A program made the position numbers and the translations under genes. Of a stretch of 64,000 bases of DNA, positions 11,340-22,391 are shown piece after piece. The notes below the pieces were generated by a model that worked only from the letters and a program-made list of their open reading frames with translations, searched no databases and had not been told where the DNA came from. The stretch's first letter is position 1. The number at the start of each line of letters is the position of its first letter. Location of the stretch: contig MNCI01002315.1 in NCBI GenBank assembly GCA_015680685.1, positions 64,001 to 128,000 on the forward strand, read 5' to 3'. Origin of the DNA: Gnetum montanum (Eukaryota > Streptophyta > Gnetopsida > Gnetales > Gnetaceae).

Positions 11340-11830
11340 TTAAGTTTGAACAAACCAATAACATTTTATTACGTCTACATCTTTTTTATTTCTTTCAAAT
11401 TCAACAAAGTGACATTTTCTAATAGGTACATTTTCTGGTCTTCTCAACACATGACTAAACCATCTAAGATGACCTTCGTTAGTCTTCTTATTTATGGATG
11501 CTATCCTTGAACTTCTCTTAGTAAGAGAAGAGTTGATGCAATGTGTTCTAGTGATACCTAATATCCATGTAAGCATTCACATATTTGCTACATGCATGCA
11601 TGATGCCTAATGCTTTTTGATATGCTTACATTTTACACCATATAGGATTACTGGTTTGATGGTAATTTTACAGAACTTTGTCACATCATTGTTAATTTCA
11701 TAGTCCATTTGAACAAGTAATCTTAAGTATTTAAATTGATTTTATTGAATAAGCTCTTAGTATTGAATTCATATCCTCATTACTTGTATTCTTCTGAAAA
11801 TGCATTCCATCTATTTCATTTCACTTATGA
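11340..11830 (-). pseudogene. RTE-type LINE reverse transcriptase C-terminal fragment
   Basis: The minus strand from 11576 to 11340 encodes 78 residues. The line LTWILGITRTHCINSS, then SSRIASINKKTNEGHLRWFSHVLRRP, matches the pattern at the RT C-terminus of plant RTE/LINE elements (a W-x-G-x-T-R block, then RWxxHVxRRP). Minus-strand sequence upstream, to about 11830, seems to continue the same protein in broken frames. No 5' end, poly-A or simple-repeat tail was seen, so this is an old fragment. RT activity would be lost, because the catalytic palm region is not visible here. Confidence 0.6.
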
Positions 11831-12585
11831 TGATCCCTAAAAAATTCGTAATTCATCTTTTTTATTATAATGTATCAACAACTATCATCCTTATGCTTAC
11901 TAACTATACAAGTTAAAGTCATTTTCACTACATATTATCTTATGTGTTAATTTAATCTTGGGAATATAGGTAGAAGTCATTGAATGATGATATTTGAATA
12001 GCTATATATAAGTAATCAATATGATAACTCATGAGAGTAGATCCAAACATGAAATAACTATACCACCTATCAAAAATAAAAATAAAAAATGAATGAGTTT
12101 AATTAATATTACTCACTTAAGCCTAGTATTGAAGAGATACTTGTATCACTTGGAATGTTCTAGTTAAATTTCTAAGGTTTCTTAGGGATCCTCCTATGTA
12201 CTTGACAAGGAGGAATGTTAGATAAAAAGGAAAAAAGAATAATAATTAAAAAAATTTTAAGTACATCAAATCATCAACATAGAAGAGAGAGCCTAAAGGA
12301 AAAAAATTTTTGGGGATGTCTTTTTAAGTTTTCATCTTTATAACCAATTCAAAAAACCTCCTTTTTAATGTAGGAAAAGGATTATGGCTTGCCCTTATAT
12401 AGAAGCATCCTCATGGATTCTCATTTCTTACTAAAAATTTTCTAATAAAAAGAGAACGAATACTATTAAAGAAAAAGGAAAGCAACACTTAGAAATAAAA
12501 AATTGAATTACTATAGAAGCTAATAACTTTTCCAACTTGAGCTCACAAAACAAAAAGGTTAATCTTCATATGTATAAGGATATGT
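11831..12585. other. AT-rich stretch with no recognised feature
   Basis: I see no gene, LTR or tandem repeat in this stretch. It separates the LINE fragment from the possible SINE. Confidence 0.5.
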
Positions 12586-12760
12586 TAGCCTAGTGGGAAG
12601 GTGATTAGTGGTGGAGCAATCCAACACCCAATCATACAAGTCGCAGGTGTTCATGCATGACCAAATCATAATTCATGGATAAGGAAATGTTAATATGCTA
12701 GCAATTGGTTTAAGTTCAAGACTATTGTCTTCCCATGTAGAGCTAGTGAAGTCTATGTGT
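12586..12760 (+). repeat. Possible tRNA-derived SINE head
   Basis: TAGCCTAGTGGG at 12586-12597 resembles an A box of the RNA polymerase III promoter. About 55 bp on, AGGTGTTCATGC at 12646-12657 resembles a B box (GGTTCRANNC). Spacing fits a tRNA-like promoter. There is no clear poly-A tail and no second copy in the window, so this stays tentative. E2 is inserted just downstream. Confidence 0.35.
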
Positions 12761-12765
12761 ATGAT

Positions 12766-13586
12766 TGATGAGCTGTGATATTGCATACGCGATATCGCGT
12801 ACATGATATCGCATCCACCACACGATATATGTGATATCGCGTCCTACCTCATGTTTTATAAATAAGAGGCGGTGCCCTTTGTTTCAGATAGTAAGACTTA
12901 GACCCTTAGCCAAACTCTTGCAGTTTTATCATTCCAGAGTTAGAATAATTTCTGTGTGCCCGCAGTAGGAGTCATAGAGTGAATGAACCTTTATGTGAGC
13001 AATTTGTACCTGAGCACACATTTGTGTACGGCAATAAAGACGAACTTTATGATAAACCTTGCAGCATACAATTAGCCTAATTAGTAATTAATTCTTATTA
13101 AATGTTTAGTGCTTTCCTAGTTAATTAATTTCTCTCTCAACCCTTGACCCTCTTAGTTAAGTACACTCAGTACGACCGCTTCGAGCATGGGTGTAGCACT
13201 TGGTAACCCAGTAACGATTAGTGTTTGGAAATCCCAGCAACATTGCACTGGTTTAGGATGTGTACGGCAAGTGCAAATGAATACTGGTGTTAGGACAATT
13301 AGAACCTAGTTAATGAATAATTAATGTAAGTTAGTCACTTAGTTCTCTTTCCCTTTCCCTTATTAGCATAAGACATAAAAAAGATAAAAGTTATAAAAAT
13401 CATGTACCTCAAACTTACTTAACCATACAATCATGACAATACAAGTAAGTTTGGGAAGACAACGATTAATTAACCCTGAGTGTTCCATTGGGGTGCATAA
13501 GCACTTAGTCCTTGGAGTTCAATTGGATTGCATGTGAAACGCTCGTATTTGTATGGTTGAGTGTAGGGGTACCTCGCCACTCATCA
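12766..13586 (+). repeat. E2 5' LTR
   Basis: Starts TGATGAGCTG and ends CTCATCA. U3 carries four GATATC-centred palindromic units, including the perfect 14-bp palindrome ACGCGATATCGCGT at 12787-12800. The TATAAATA box is at 12857-12864. R/U5 follows with 'gcaataaagacg' near 13030. The 3' LTR has one palindromic unit fewer, which accounts for most of the 27-bp length difference. Confidence 0.92.
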
Positions 13587-13587
13587 T

Positions 13588-13607
13588 TGGCACCGTTGTC
13601 GGGACTT
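13588..13607 (+). promoter_or_regulatory. E2 primer binding site, tRNA-Asp type
   Basis: TGGCACCGTTGTCGGGACTT lies one base after the LTR. Apart from transitions it matches the complement of the 3' end of plant tRNA-Asp (TGGCGCCGTTGCCGGGGA), the primer known for Athila elements. The differences are G-to-A and C-to-T changes plus one missing G. Confidence 0.8.
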
Positions 13608-13727
13608 AGTTGTTTGTGCATTGCATAGAACATAGGAGATTATTCATATCGTTGGAAGCTAGAACGAACCCTTAGGGTTAATCAAAGAAAGATAAGCCAA
13701 TGGTACATTGCACACCGAACAAGATAA

Positions 13728-15775
13728 AATGTCTTCTTCTTCACATAAGAGCACTTCACCGCCTAGGACTAACACAAGAGACAGTCAATGACATACTACA
13801 CGTAACCAAGATTCGCCAGTTCCTCAATAGTTTCATGTGATATATACTCATCATGGTGAGTATGTACCCGATTTCACCTTTATTCTCTACCAAGATGAAT
13901 AACTGCATTGGAGAGACTTGGAGGGTAATATAGTGTTGCCTCCAGACCGATCAGTCTCCAACATGCTCCTTCGTGCTCTCACATGAATAGGCATGCTGCT
14001 TTTATATGGGGAATATGTTGCATGCAATCATGACACAAGGGATTATTATCCCACAGAAGTGCAACATCAAAGGGACTTGTAACAGGAGAGATACCATACA
14101 TCATTGAAGGGTAAATGGTCCCATAATGCTCTACACATCTTGAGTGAAATTAGGGATGGTGAACCTGTCTCAACAGGTTTCCCACAAAACGATGTTCCCC
14201 CTTCTAACGATGATCAAGAGGTGGTGTATCAGAACCTCCACTCCACTGTTCACAACCCTAGTTCTGATACCCATGAACACGAAGTGTTCAATGAGGGGAC
14301 ACAAGAACATGATAAGGGCAGATATTCTGATCATGATCACGATTGGGGTTAAGACCACCGAAGAAAAGGTAGAAAACATCATCATGGCGATGGTTCTCCT
14401 TCTTCTTCACCTTCATCATCACCTTCACCCTCTCCTTTAGTGTTTGAATGCAGTCATAAGGAACCTAATTATCAGGATAAAGGAAAACAGAGTGAAAAAA
14501 ATCGACGAGATAGTCGAGAACGAGGACAAGGGCACTCTAAGAAATCAAGGCATAGAAGAAGGGAGAGTAGGGAACTATGTAGACACCATAGATGTTATGA
14601 ACGAGATGATCATGAAGAACCCCTCCGTGTAACTAGAAGCATGCTAGATATAATGGAGGTTGTAAGAGTTCCAACAAGGCACCAAAAGGATAGTAGGATC
14701 AAGAAGTTAGACATGAACAACAATTTGAAGGGGCATATAATGCTAATCCTCAAAATCATTTACAAGCATTCCACGATGCATGTGTCTTGCAAAATATAGA
14801 GAACAAATGGAAAAAACTGAAGTTGTTTCCAAGGACACTAATGAAAGAAGCGAAAAGTTGGTATCGGTCCTTAGAACTGGAATCCATTTGGAGGTGGTGT
14901 ACAATGTTAGAATTGTTCAATGATAAGTACCAAACGTACTCTTGAGTGTTTAACCTACAAAAGCAAATCCAAGGATGGAAGCAAGGAAATCATGAACCCT
15001 TGAATGCTACCATGGGTTGCTATTACGCACTGTTACATCGTTGCCCTGGCCATGGTTATTCATAGTGGGATCAACTACGCCATCTTGTGGATGGACTTAG
15101 GAATGAAACAAGGAGAACCCTTGGGACGTATGCCTAAGGAAGATTATCAAAGCTTAGGTCTCATCAAATTCATAGATTGCTAGAGCAAGTAGCCAAGCAA
15201 TAAGGTGAGCTACGAAAGAGAGAAAGTGTAGAAGAATACAATCGAGATCCTTCCCTCCGAAAAAGAGGAGTTAGATTTTGTGAGGAGGAGAAGGAGTCAC
15301 CACTCGAAGAGATGGTGAATAGGAAAACTTTGCCACTCCAAAAGTTAATAACAGAAGTATCGACAAAGTTAGATCATATGTGGGACTCCCTAGATAGTAG
15401 GTTTGAAACTATTCTTAAAATTGTAGAGGAGTCTAGGGAGTGAGGTAGTGACCATGAGAAAAAGAAAAAGAGAGATGTGGACAATGCATGTAACAAGGGT
15501 AAATGAAAAATGGCCATCACAGGAGAGGTTTTGGATTCAGACATGGACAATGACGGTGGATGTGAGATATGCCAATATGACCATCCTAAGGGATGTTGCC
15601 TAGTGATCTCTCCACGTGACTCTGTTAGTCACATTACACCACAACATCACTACCAAGCTTGTGAGTATTATAGAACTCCTTCTCCTAGGGGAGATAACCC
15701 ACAAACATACCATCCTTTGAATCCATCCACAACTCTCACACTAATGGCTCCATTACCACCCACTTCAGCAATGTA
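13728..15775 (+). pseudogene. E2 gag
   Basis: The first plausible ATG, at 13728, opens a frame reading MSSSSHKSTSPPRTNTR, then stops. A charged, serine- and histidine-rich region covers 14104-14700. The retrotransposon gag domain is at about 14720-14940, with FQGAYNANPQNHLQAFHDAC and EAKSWYRSLELESIWRW, fitting the conserved HL-F and A-WY-L blocks. The C-terminus has CEICQYDHPKGCC at about 15563-15600. Stops and frame shifts are scattered through it. The product would form the particle shell; this copy cannot make it whole. Confidence 0.8.
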
Positions 15776-15812
15776 AGGGGAACTTCCCACTCAACAGTAG
15801 CAACTTAATGTC

Positions 15813-16481
15813 ATGAGGGCTATGAATCCTCAACCTGCATTTGGTTTTGACAACCTTATGAAGAAAAGATCCTTCTTCAGAACCAATAGTCCAACCAAGC
15901 CCTCACAACCACAAGCGGTTGAACCTCTAAACACCTTTCCATCAAATAAGGCTTCAGAGCTTCCTTCAAATCAAACATCGAGCTCAATGCATATGGTTAT
16001 GTTAACACATGCCATTGCTGACTAGATTAATGTGGGCCACCTTCCCAGGAAATTCTCTGATCATGGAAGCCCTCTAATCTACCTCCAAGTTGCTAGGAAT
16101 GAACTATGTAAAGCTCTTTTGGACTCAGGTTTTGGAGTCAACCTAATATCACAAGAGATGTACAAAGCTTGGAACCTGCCTCCATTAAGGAAGAGAAATA
16201 TTTACCTAGAGCTTGTCGACCAGTCCATCACTATTCCCTTGGGATTGGTGGAGGACATCATTACTGCTATGTGTGGGTGGTCGTACCTAGCTGATTTTCT
16301 AGTGATACAAGTGAATAATGATAAAGGGGACTTCCCAATAATAATGGGAAGGGCATGGCTAAGTACCATAGTTGCATGCCTAGGAATCCACGATCTTTCC
16401 CTGGAAATATCTAAGGAGAATACTTTTGGGAAGATCAAGAAGAAGAAGGTTCCATGCATCACATACAGTGACATAGGATGA
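15813..16481 (+). pseudogene. E2 aspartic protease
   Basis: Two open stretches split by a stop near 16023 encode the gag-protease linker and a retropepsin-like domain. The catalytic D-S-G is preserved in ALLDSGFGVNLIS (about residue 35 of the second part), and IIMGRAWLSTIVA forms the conserved C-terminal element. It is closely related to E1 protease but keeps the active-site glycine that E1 lost. In an intact polyprotein it would sit between gag and RT; here the RT start follows for only about 140 bp before the deletion. Confidence 0.8.
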
Positions 16482-16599
16482 GATTGCGTGCAGAAATCAT
16501 GGGTTGTGCAAAGTTCAGCATTGCCTGTATGCAACCGGTGTGCACACGACTTTAAACTACAAAAGTGCCTATATGTAGTAGCCACACAACAAGAGGACA

Positions 16600-16934
16600 C
16601 CTAGTGGCTGATAACTAATCAAGAAAGTAACTGACTAACGTGCATGGAATTAACTAAGGGAATAACTCGCGCCTACGTCGAAAGCATAAATGCACTAGAG
16701 CAAGTTCGTCACCAACTTCCAAACCTTAACTTGGAAAACATCAACTGGGGGAAGTTGGAAATTCCTAAAAAAGTGAGACAAAAACCTTAATAAGAGATTA
16801 TTAGTCTATGTGCAAAAGGGCAAACCTTTCCATGAATTTAGAATGGTCAGTGCACATAGTACCTCTGAGAAGGGATGACCGTGCTCACTATTTTGGATCT
16901 CCCCCTTCCAACTCAGTCATGGGGGAGACGACCA
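16600..16934 (+). pseudogene. E2 RT start joined to integrase tail by deletion
   Basis: Up to about 16775 the sequence follows E1 RT (HQLPNLNLENINWGKLEI). From about 16785 it follows the E1 integrase C-terminus (E1 5508 onward), through the conserved YFGSPPSN block at about 16890. The roughly 2.75-kb deletion removes the catalytic RT, RNase H and integrase core. The open frame at 16808-16999 is read across this junction and is not an independent gene. Microhomology could be tested at the join. Confidence 0.75.
16919..16930 (+). promoter_or_regulatory. Internal polypurine tract of E2
   Basis: ATGGGGGAGACG in the context TCAGTCATGGGGG. The 3' tract at 18811-18822 has TCAGTTATGGGGG, so the two sites share 12 of 13 bases. 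Same place as in E1 and unit B. Confidence 0.45.
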
Positions 16935-18822
16935 CCTCTGCTAACCAATTGAGGCCCTCAGTTCTTTTTCTTAAGTTTTTGTTTTACAAATTTCTTTAAC
17001 TTTTCTTGTTTTTGTTTTGCAACATCATTATACTTTTTTATTTTCTTTGTGTGATTATTTGTTTTTCTTGTTTTTATTATTGTCTTTGTTTGTTTTGTTA
17101 GGTTCATCACCTAAGAAGTGCTCTTGATGGTGGTATGAACTATATTCTATTAATTGTTAATGTTTTGTTTTTACCTTTGAGTTATAATGTTGATACTAAG
17201 GTATGGTTCTTTCGATATAATAGGTAATGAGTCCATGTCATCCATGCATTCATAAATTTCTATGGTCTCTCTTGGCTTGGAATTGTACAGTCCCTTTCTT
17301 AATAATAAAACTATTAACAAACTAGTGACTAGGCATTTCTCAAACTGAGGAAGGACTTAAGGACTGAAAAGGGTGTGACTTCAAGGGGATTTGATGCATT
17401 TGTGCTGGCCATTCTCTTGGGTGCTTAGGTGTTTTCTTCTTGAGTTTTCCTTACTATTTTGACATTACTCCATTATCGGGAAGCTACGCTAATAAAAATA
17501 AGTCTTTGCATGGTGTGGTTCTCACGTAAAAAAAAATAATGAGAATTCAAAGCATACCCCTTAGACACAATAATCATCTGGGCTACAAGCACTGGTTATG
17601 GAACTAAACAAACATGTTCCCTCTAACTAAGACCCTTTCTCACTTCCTCCTTTTCCCTTTTTCATTTCCTCAGAATGGTGGTGACTCTTTGGTGGAGGCA
17701 TTCTTGTTACTTCAAGTGGATGGATTGACCAAGTGTATTAATGCAAAGTCATTGGATGTGGATTGTTTAAGGCTAGATTTGTAATGAGATCTACTAAGTT
17801 ACATTAACCATAAATACACAAGGGACTATCAACACCTTGTTCTTGGGACTCCATTCCATTCTCTTCTCTCCATCATTCTTTCTCCATTTTCTATCTCATT
17901 GCCGATTGTATCAGTAGTCTATATTTTGGAAGATGCATTGTTATCTTTTTGGTAAATTCTTGTGGTTAAGACTTTAACTCTTGCTTCTGAATGACATTTC
18001 TAGAGCCTACGGACTCTATGAATGTGGGTTTTTTAGGGCATAAAGGGCATAAGCCTACTTTGGGGAGGACCCACTAGCATTCCTATTTGGTGCATTAGTT
18101 AACTTCTTTCCCTTTAACATTTCCACAATCAACATTTTTTTTGTTCATTTCTGCCTTTGACATCCATTTTATCGGCATTGCCGTTGTTTCTTTTTTCTTC
18201 ATTTTTCTTATTCCTTATCTTCTTCCATTCTATCGCTACCGGAGGATTGCTCTTAGTCATGGAGGCCCTGGTCCAACTTTTTTCAATTTTTCCTAACCCC
18301 TACACCTTGGGTAGTCACTAGTGTTATATCTCTAGAATCCATATTAGTTATATCACAACTCAGCCAATGGACCTTACATCGAGGCAAGGTATCAACTGTA
18401 TCGTGATTTACTTATTGTTGCTCATATGTGACTGTCTTGCGTGTGCAGATGGCAATCATACAACAATGGACTGGACCTAGAGGAAACATTCAGGATGCAC
18501 TGGTGCTGGAACAGTTGGGCAAGGAACAAGATTGATGGCGTGCTCATGGATGAACAACGGAAGGTGCAATTTTGGCATCGGTAGCAACATGTCTTCTCCT
18601 TTTTTCTCTCTCTTCTCTCTCAGCTACCAAATAAGGCCAAATGTCAAATGTGCATAGTGTTCAGTCTGGTGGTCATGAACACTAATGTTGCCATGTATTG
18701 TAATGTTGATCCATTCATGTGTCACCCCATTCACCATTAGTATCATTCAAGTTAATAATCCCATACCTTCCCAATATTTTGTAAGGAACTCGAGGACGCG
18801 TTTTCATTCAGTTATGGGGGTA
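16935..18822 (+). other. E2 long 3' UTR ending in the polypurine tract
   Basis: About 1.9 kb with block similarity to the E1 3' UTR. No coding region is convincing. A short ATG frame follows a possible splice acceptor (TTGCGTGTGCAG) at about 18448, but it stops after 28 codons. The tract ATGGGGGTA abuts the 3' LTR. Confidence 0.65.
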
Positions 18823-19616
18823 TGATGAGCTGCGATATCGCGTATGCGATATCACGTATGTGATATTTTGTCCTGCCTCATCTTCTATAAATGAGAGGTA
18901 GCGCCCTTTGTTTCGGATAGTAAGACTTAGACCCTTAGCCAAACTCTTGCAGTTTTATCATTCCAGAGTTAGAATAATTTCTGTGTGCCCGTAGTAAGAG
19001 TCATAGAGTGAACGGGTCTTTATTCGAGAAATTTGTACCTAAGCACACATTTGTGTACGACAATAAAGATGAACTTTGTGATAAACCTTGTAGCATACAA
19101 ATTAAGCTAATTAGTAATTAATTCTTATTGAATGTTTAATGCTTTCCTAGTTAATTAATTTCTCTCTCAACCCTTGACCCTCTTAGTTAAGTACACTTAG
19201 TACAACCGCTTCGAGCATGTGCGTAGTGCTTGGTAACCCAATAACGATTAGCATTTGGAAATCCCAGCAACGTTGCATTGGTTTAGGATGTGTATGGCAA
19301 GTGGGAATGGATACTGGTGTTAGGACAATTAGAACCTAGTTAATGAATAGTTAATGTAATTTAGTCACTTAGTTCTCTTTCCCTTTTCCTTATTAGCATA
19401 AGACATAAAAAAGATAAAATTTATAAAAATCATGTACCTCAAGCTTACTTAACTATACAACCGTGACAATACAAGTAAGTTTGGGAAGACAATGATTGAT
19501 TAAACCTAAGTGTTCCATTAGGGTGCATAAGCACTTAGTCCTTGGAGTTTGATCGAATTGCATGTGAAATGCTTGTATTCATATGGTTGAGTGTAGGGGT
19601 GCCTCGCCACTCATCA
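18823..19616 (+). repeat. E2 3' LTR
   Basis: Starts TGATGAGCTGCGATATCGCG and ends CTCATCA; 794 bp. It has three GATATC palindromic units at 18832-18866, a TATAAATG box near 18887, then the same R/U5 as the 5' LTR. It is followed at once by primer-binding-site sequence. Confidence 0.92.
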
Positions 19617-19650
19617 TTGGTGCTATTGCTGGGGACTTAGTTGTTTGTGC
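19617..19650 (+). promoter_or_regulatory. Second PBS and leader after the E2 3' LTR
   Basis: TTGGTGCTATTGCTGGGGAC followed by TTAGTTGTTTGTGC matches the PBS plus leader after the 5' LTR (13587-13620). An LTR followed by PBS is a 5' end, so this LTR also served a second, now deleted copy. The match ends at about 19650, where minus-strand unit A begins. Confidence 0.75.
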
Positions 19651-19862
19651 TAAATTATGAAAACAAACTGACAAAGTCTAGTTACTTCTTGGAATGAAAG
19701 TTATGTGGATCATGCATCCAAGTATCATATTTTTAGGTCTACACACATCTCAAGATGTTGTATCAATAATGATGTAGCATGTGCTATGATATTGAATAAA
19801 CAACATGGTTGATGTGATATTGTTGTTATCATATCGTTGGTGAAGAAAAATTAACTTTATCA
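19650..19862 (-). repeat. Unit A 3' LTR fragment
   Basis: On the minus strand it begins TGATAAAG at 19862, directly after polypurine tract GAGGGTA. About 210 bp remain, including GATATGATAACAACAATATC, another GATATC-like dyad. The R/U5 block found in other LTRs is absent, so it is truncated at the junction with the E2-side leader. Confidence 0.55.
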
Positions 19863-19890
19863 TACCCTCACGACTAACTGGAAATTTGTC
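19863..19890 (-). promoter_or_regulatory. Unit A 3' polypurine tract
   Basis: Minus strand reads GACAAATTTCCAGTTAGTCG then TGAGGGTA beside TGAT. E1 has the parallel GACGAGTTTTCATTCAGTCG and TGGGGGTA. The shared 20-bp lead-in shows the same family. Confidence 0.7.
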
Positions 19891-22391
19891 CTTAAGTTAA
19901 AAAAAATGAGGATAGAGCTCCTTACAAAATTGGGATGTAGATTTAACTATACATGATTGACTAACTATATACATGACACTAAAATTCATAATGTTTTTTT
20001 TACAAAAAATTGAGACATAGTTATATGAGAAAACAAAAAAAAATTGAAGAAGCTCAATGTAGATTAAGTGGTACCTAGTGGCGGCGGCTCTTCCATCAGC
20101 TGCTTCCATTTATCATTAGGCTTCTTAAATTTGTAGCAATTTAGTGGTGCATGAAGCTTCTCTTTCTCTATTGTAGGGTTATGTATCATCCATGCCTATT
20201 GTGCCATGTGTGATAGGGTTAGTACATCCCATGGACATGGTAGTTGCGAAAAATTTGATTGGCTTTAACATACTATGTTGCAAACTACCTCCTTTCTTCT
20301 TCAAATTCTTTGGCCATTTTATGCAACTCATGATAATTTAACATTCTTTGGCTAGGTTCACTACAATATATTTCTGGCCTCGGTAGTTGCCCTTGACCAA
20401 TTCTAATTTAAAGTTTGCCACATGTAGCTTTTGTGAGACATCCTTTTTTATTTGCAAACTCATTTTCATACAATGCATCCACAATCACTAATTGCTATTC
20501 AAGTTCATTCCTAGGCCTACCTATTGTTAACATGACTAGGTTAGCATAATGAAGGCTAGCTAACCCCATGTATTTTGTAAAATCCTCTATTTGCAGGTAT
20601 TTATTTTTTATTTCTACTTGGTGGACATGAGCAAAGCTATCCAAGATTGGTTACCAATATGGGTTCTATGTTAACATTGAGTTGATTTGGGCCTTAGCCA
20701 TCTCAATTTCTTTTTCATTGATCTATTTGTATAGGCCCACTTGATCGTGGAAATGTTCTTTGAGCCTTTCATGCCATTTTTCTTCATTTTTCCATGCACT
20801 TATTTTAATAGTTGATTTCTGTTTGATTGTGCATACCTCCTCCATTAAGATGATTCAGGTTTCTTGTGCTAGGTAGCTCATATCTTGGTTGATCCTCATG
20901 AGTTGTTCTCTTAATTGATGGATGCTCTCTTCAAGGATGTTCTTTTGCTTCTCTATGTTGGTTAACCTAGCATTATTTGTAGTGATTTTCTTGGTATCCT
21001 TTTGTAGTGCAATGACTACCTTAGCATGTGCGTATGTCTGTGCTTCTACTACCAAGGCATCTGACACTACCTTCTCCTTCTCGTTCTTCATTTGCTTGTT
21101 ATGGTTCACAAGGTAACTGATTTGTTGTATTCTAAACTGCTGTAGTTGGTCAGGCATAATATATTGAGTAGGATCTCTCCATTTAGCTCTCAAGGTTATG
21201 AGCTCTTCCTGTAATCTACAAACTTCATTTTGGCATGCTTTTCCTTGGTTTCTACCATGATTAGCTTATCCTTGATGGTTATCAATTTTGACTACACTAT
21301 AGTGACATCGCTTGAGATGTTGAAAAGATTTTGCATGACTTGTCCCATATGTAGTAGTTTATCAAGCACATTCTCATGATTTGTAGGAGTCATTGAGGTA
21401 CTAGCTAACATTTGAACATCTTTAGCTTCAAAAAGATTAGTTGGAAATACAACAAGTATGTTGAACAATTCCTTTATTTGATCCATGATCACTTTTGTGG
21501 CTCCCATTGCATCCTGGTGTTGCATAATTATGATTGTGGGTCCTTTCCTAATTTCTAGCACCACTTGGAATGATGCAATGTTCTTGGAAATTTTTGTGAC
21601 CATTAGTTCCCTCCTCCTGATTGTAATCAAATCTGTGCACTATCTAGATCTATGAAAATTGTGAGTTGGATAGCATTGTTGATGACTTTGGATAGGTTGG
21701 CCTCCTCATGGGTTCCCCAACTAATAGTCTCTACAATTTGCTACAGATGACTCATTAATGGCCTGTTATCTTATGGTGGCGGTGGTGGAACTTGCTGCTC
21801 TTGGCCACTAGGTCCTACTTGCTATTGTTGCTTAGTAGTTTGAATGGTTTCTTGAGTGCCTATTTGTTTTCCACTTGATCCTTATTTGGAAGCACCAACT
21901 TGAGCATTTTAACATAGGAAGCATTCTGTGCCTTCTTAAGGACATCATTAGTGTATCCTTGAATGTGATCTTGTTTGCACATCTTTTTGATAAGGCAAGA
22001 AAATGGAAGTGTCAACTTCCTTGTCTTCTTCTCCTCAAACTACCATTGGATCTCAAGGAAATAGTAGTGTGCGATCTTTGCATTAAACTTTCCTATTAAG
22101 AGCACACTTCCTTTGGCTACATACATTGATATTTTATTCAGGATTTTTCTCAGAAATAGGTGATATGTGTCAATTTTGAAGTAAATTTTATCCTCAGAGG
22201 TCATATCACTATAATCCTTGTCATCTTTGCCATATGCTTGTTGCAGCCATAACTTCCTTGCATCTGTATCAGATCTAGTGGAGAGTTCTACCACCTTTGC
22301 TCCTTCATTGGGCACATCAAGTGCTTTAGTAATCACCTTAACTAAATAATATGGACCTTTTGGTTTTGGTACATCAAAACATTACAAAAAA

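Larger units (their letters stand above)
12766..19616 (+). mobile_element. E2: Athila-like retrotransposon lacking RT-integrase
   Basis: A full frame of 5' LTR (821 bp), PBS, gag, protease, 3' UTR, polypurine tract and 3' LTR (794 bp). Reverse transcriptase, RNase H and most of integrase are deleted: alignment to E1 jumps from about E1 2757 to about E1 5508 at E2 position 16780. The copy is therefore non-autonomous as well as decayed. The 5-bp flank on the left is ATGAT; the right flank is TTGGT, which is not a target duplication because a second PBS and leader follow the 3' LTR. Confidence 0.9.
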
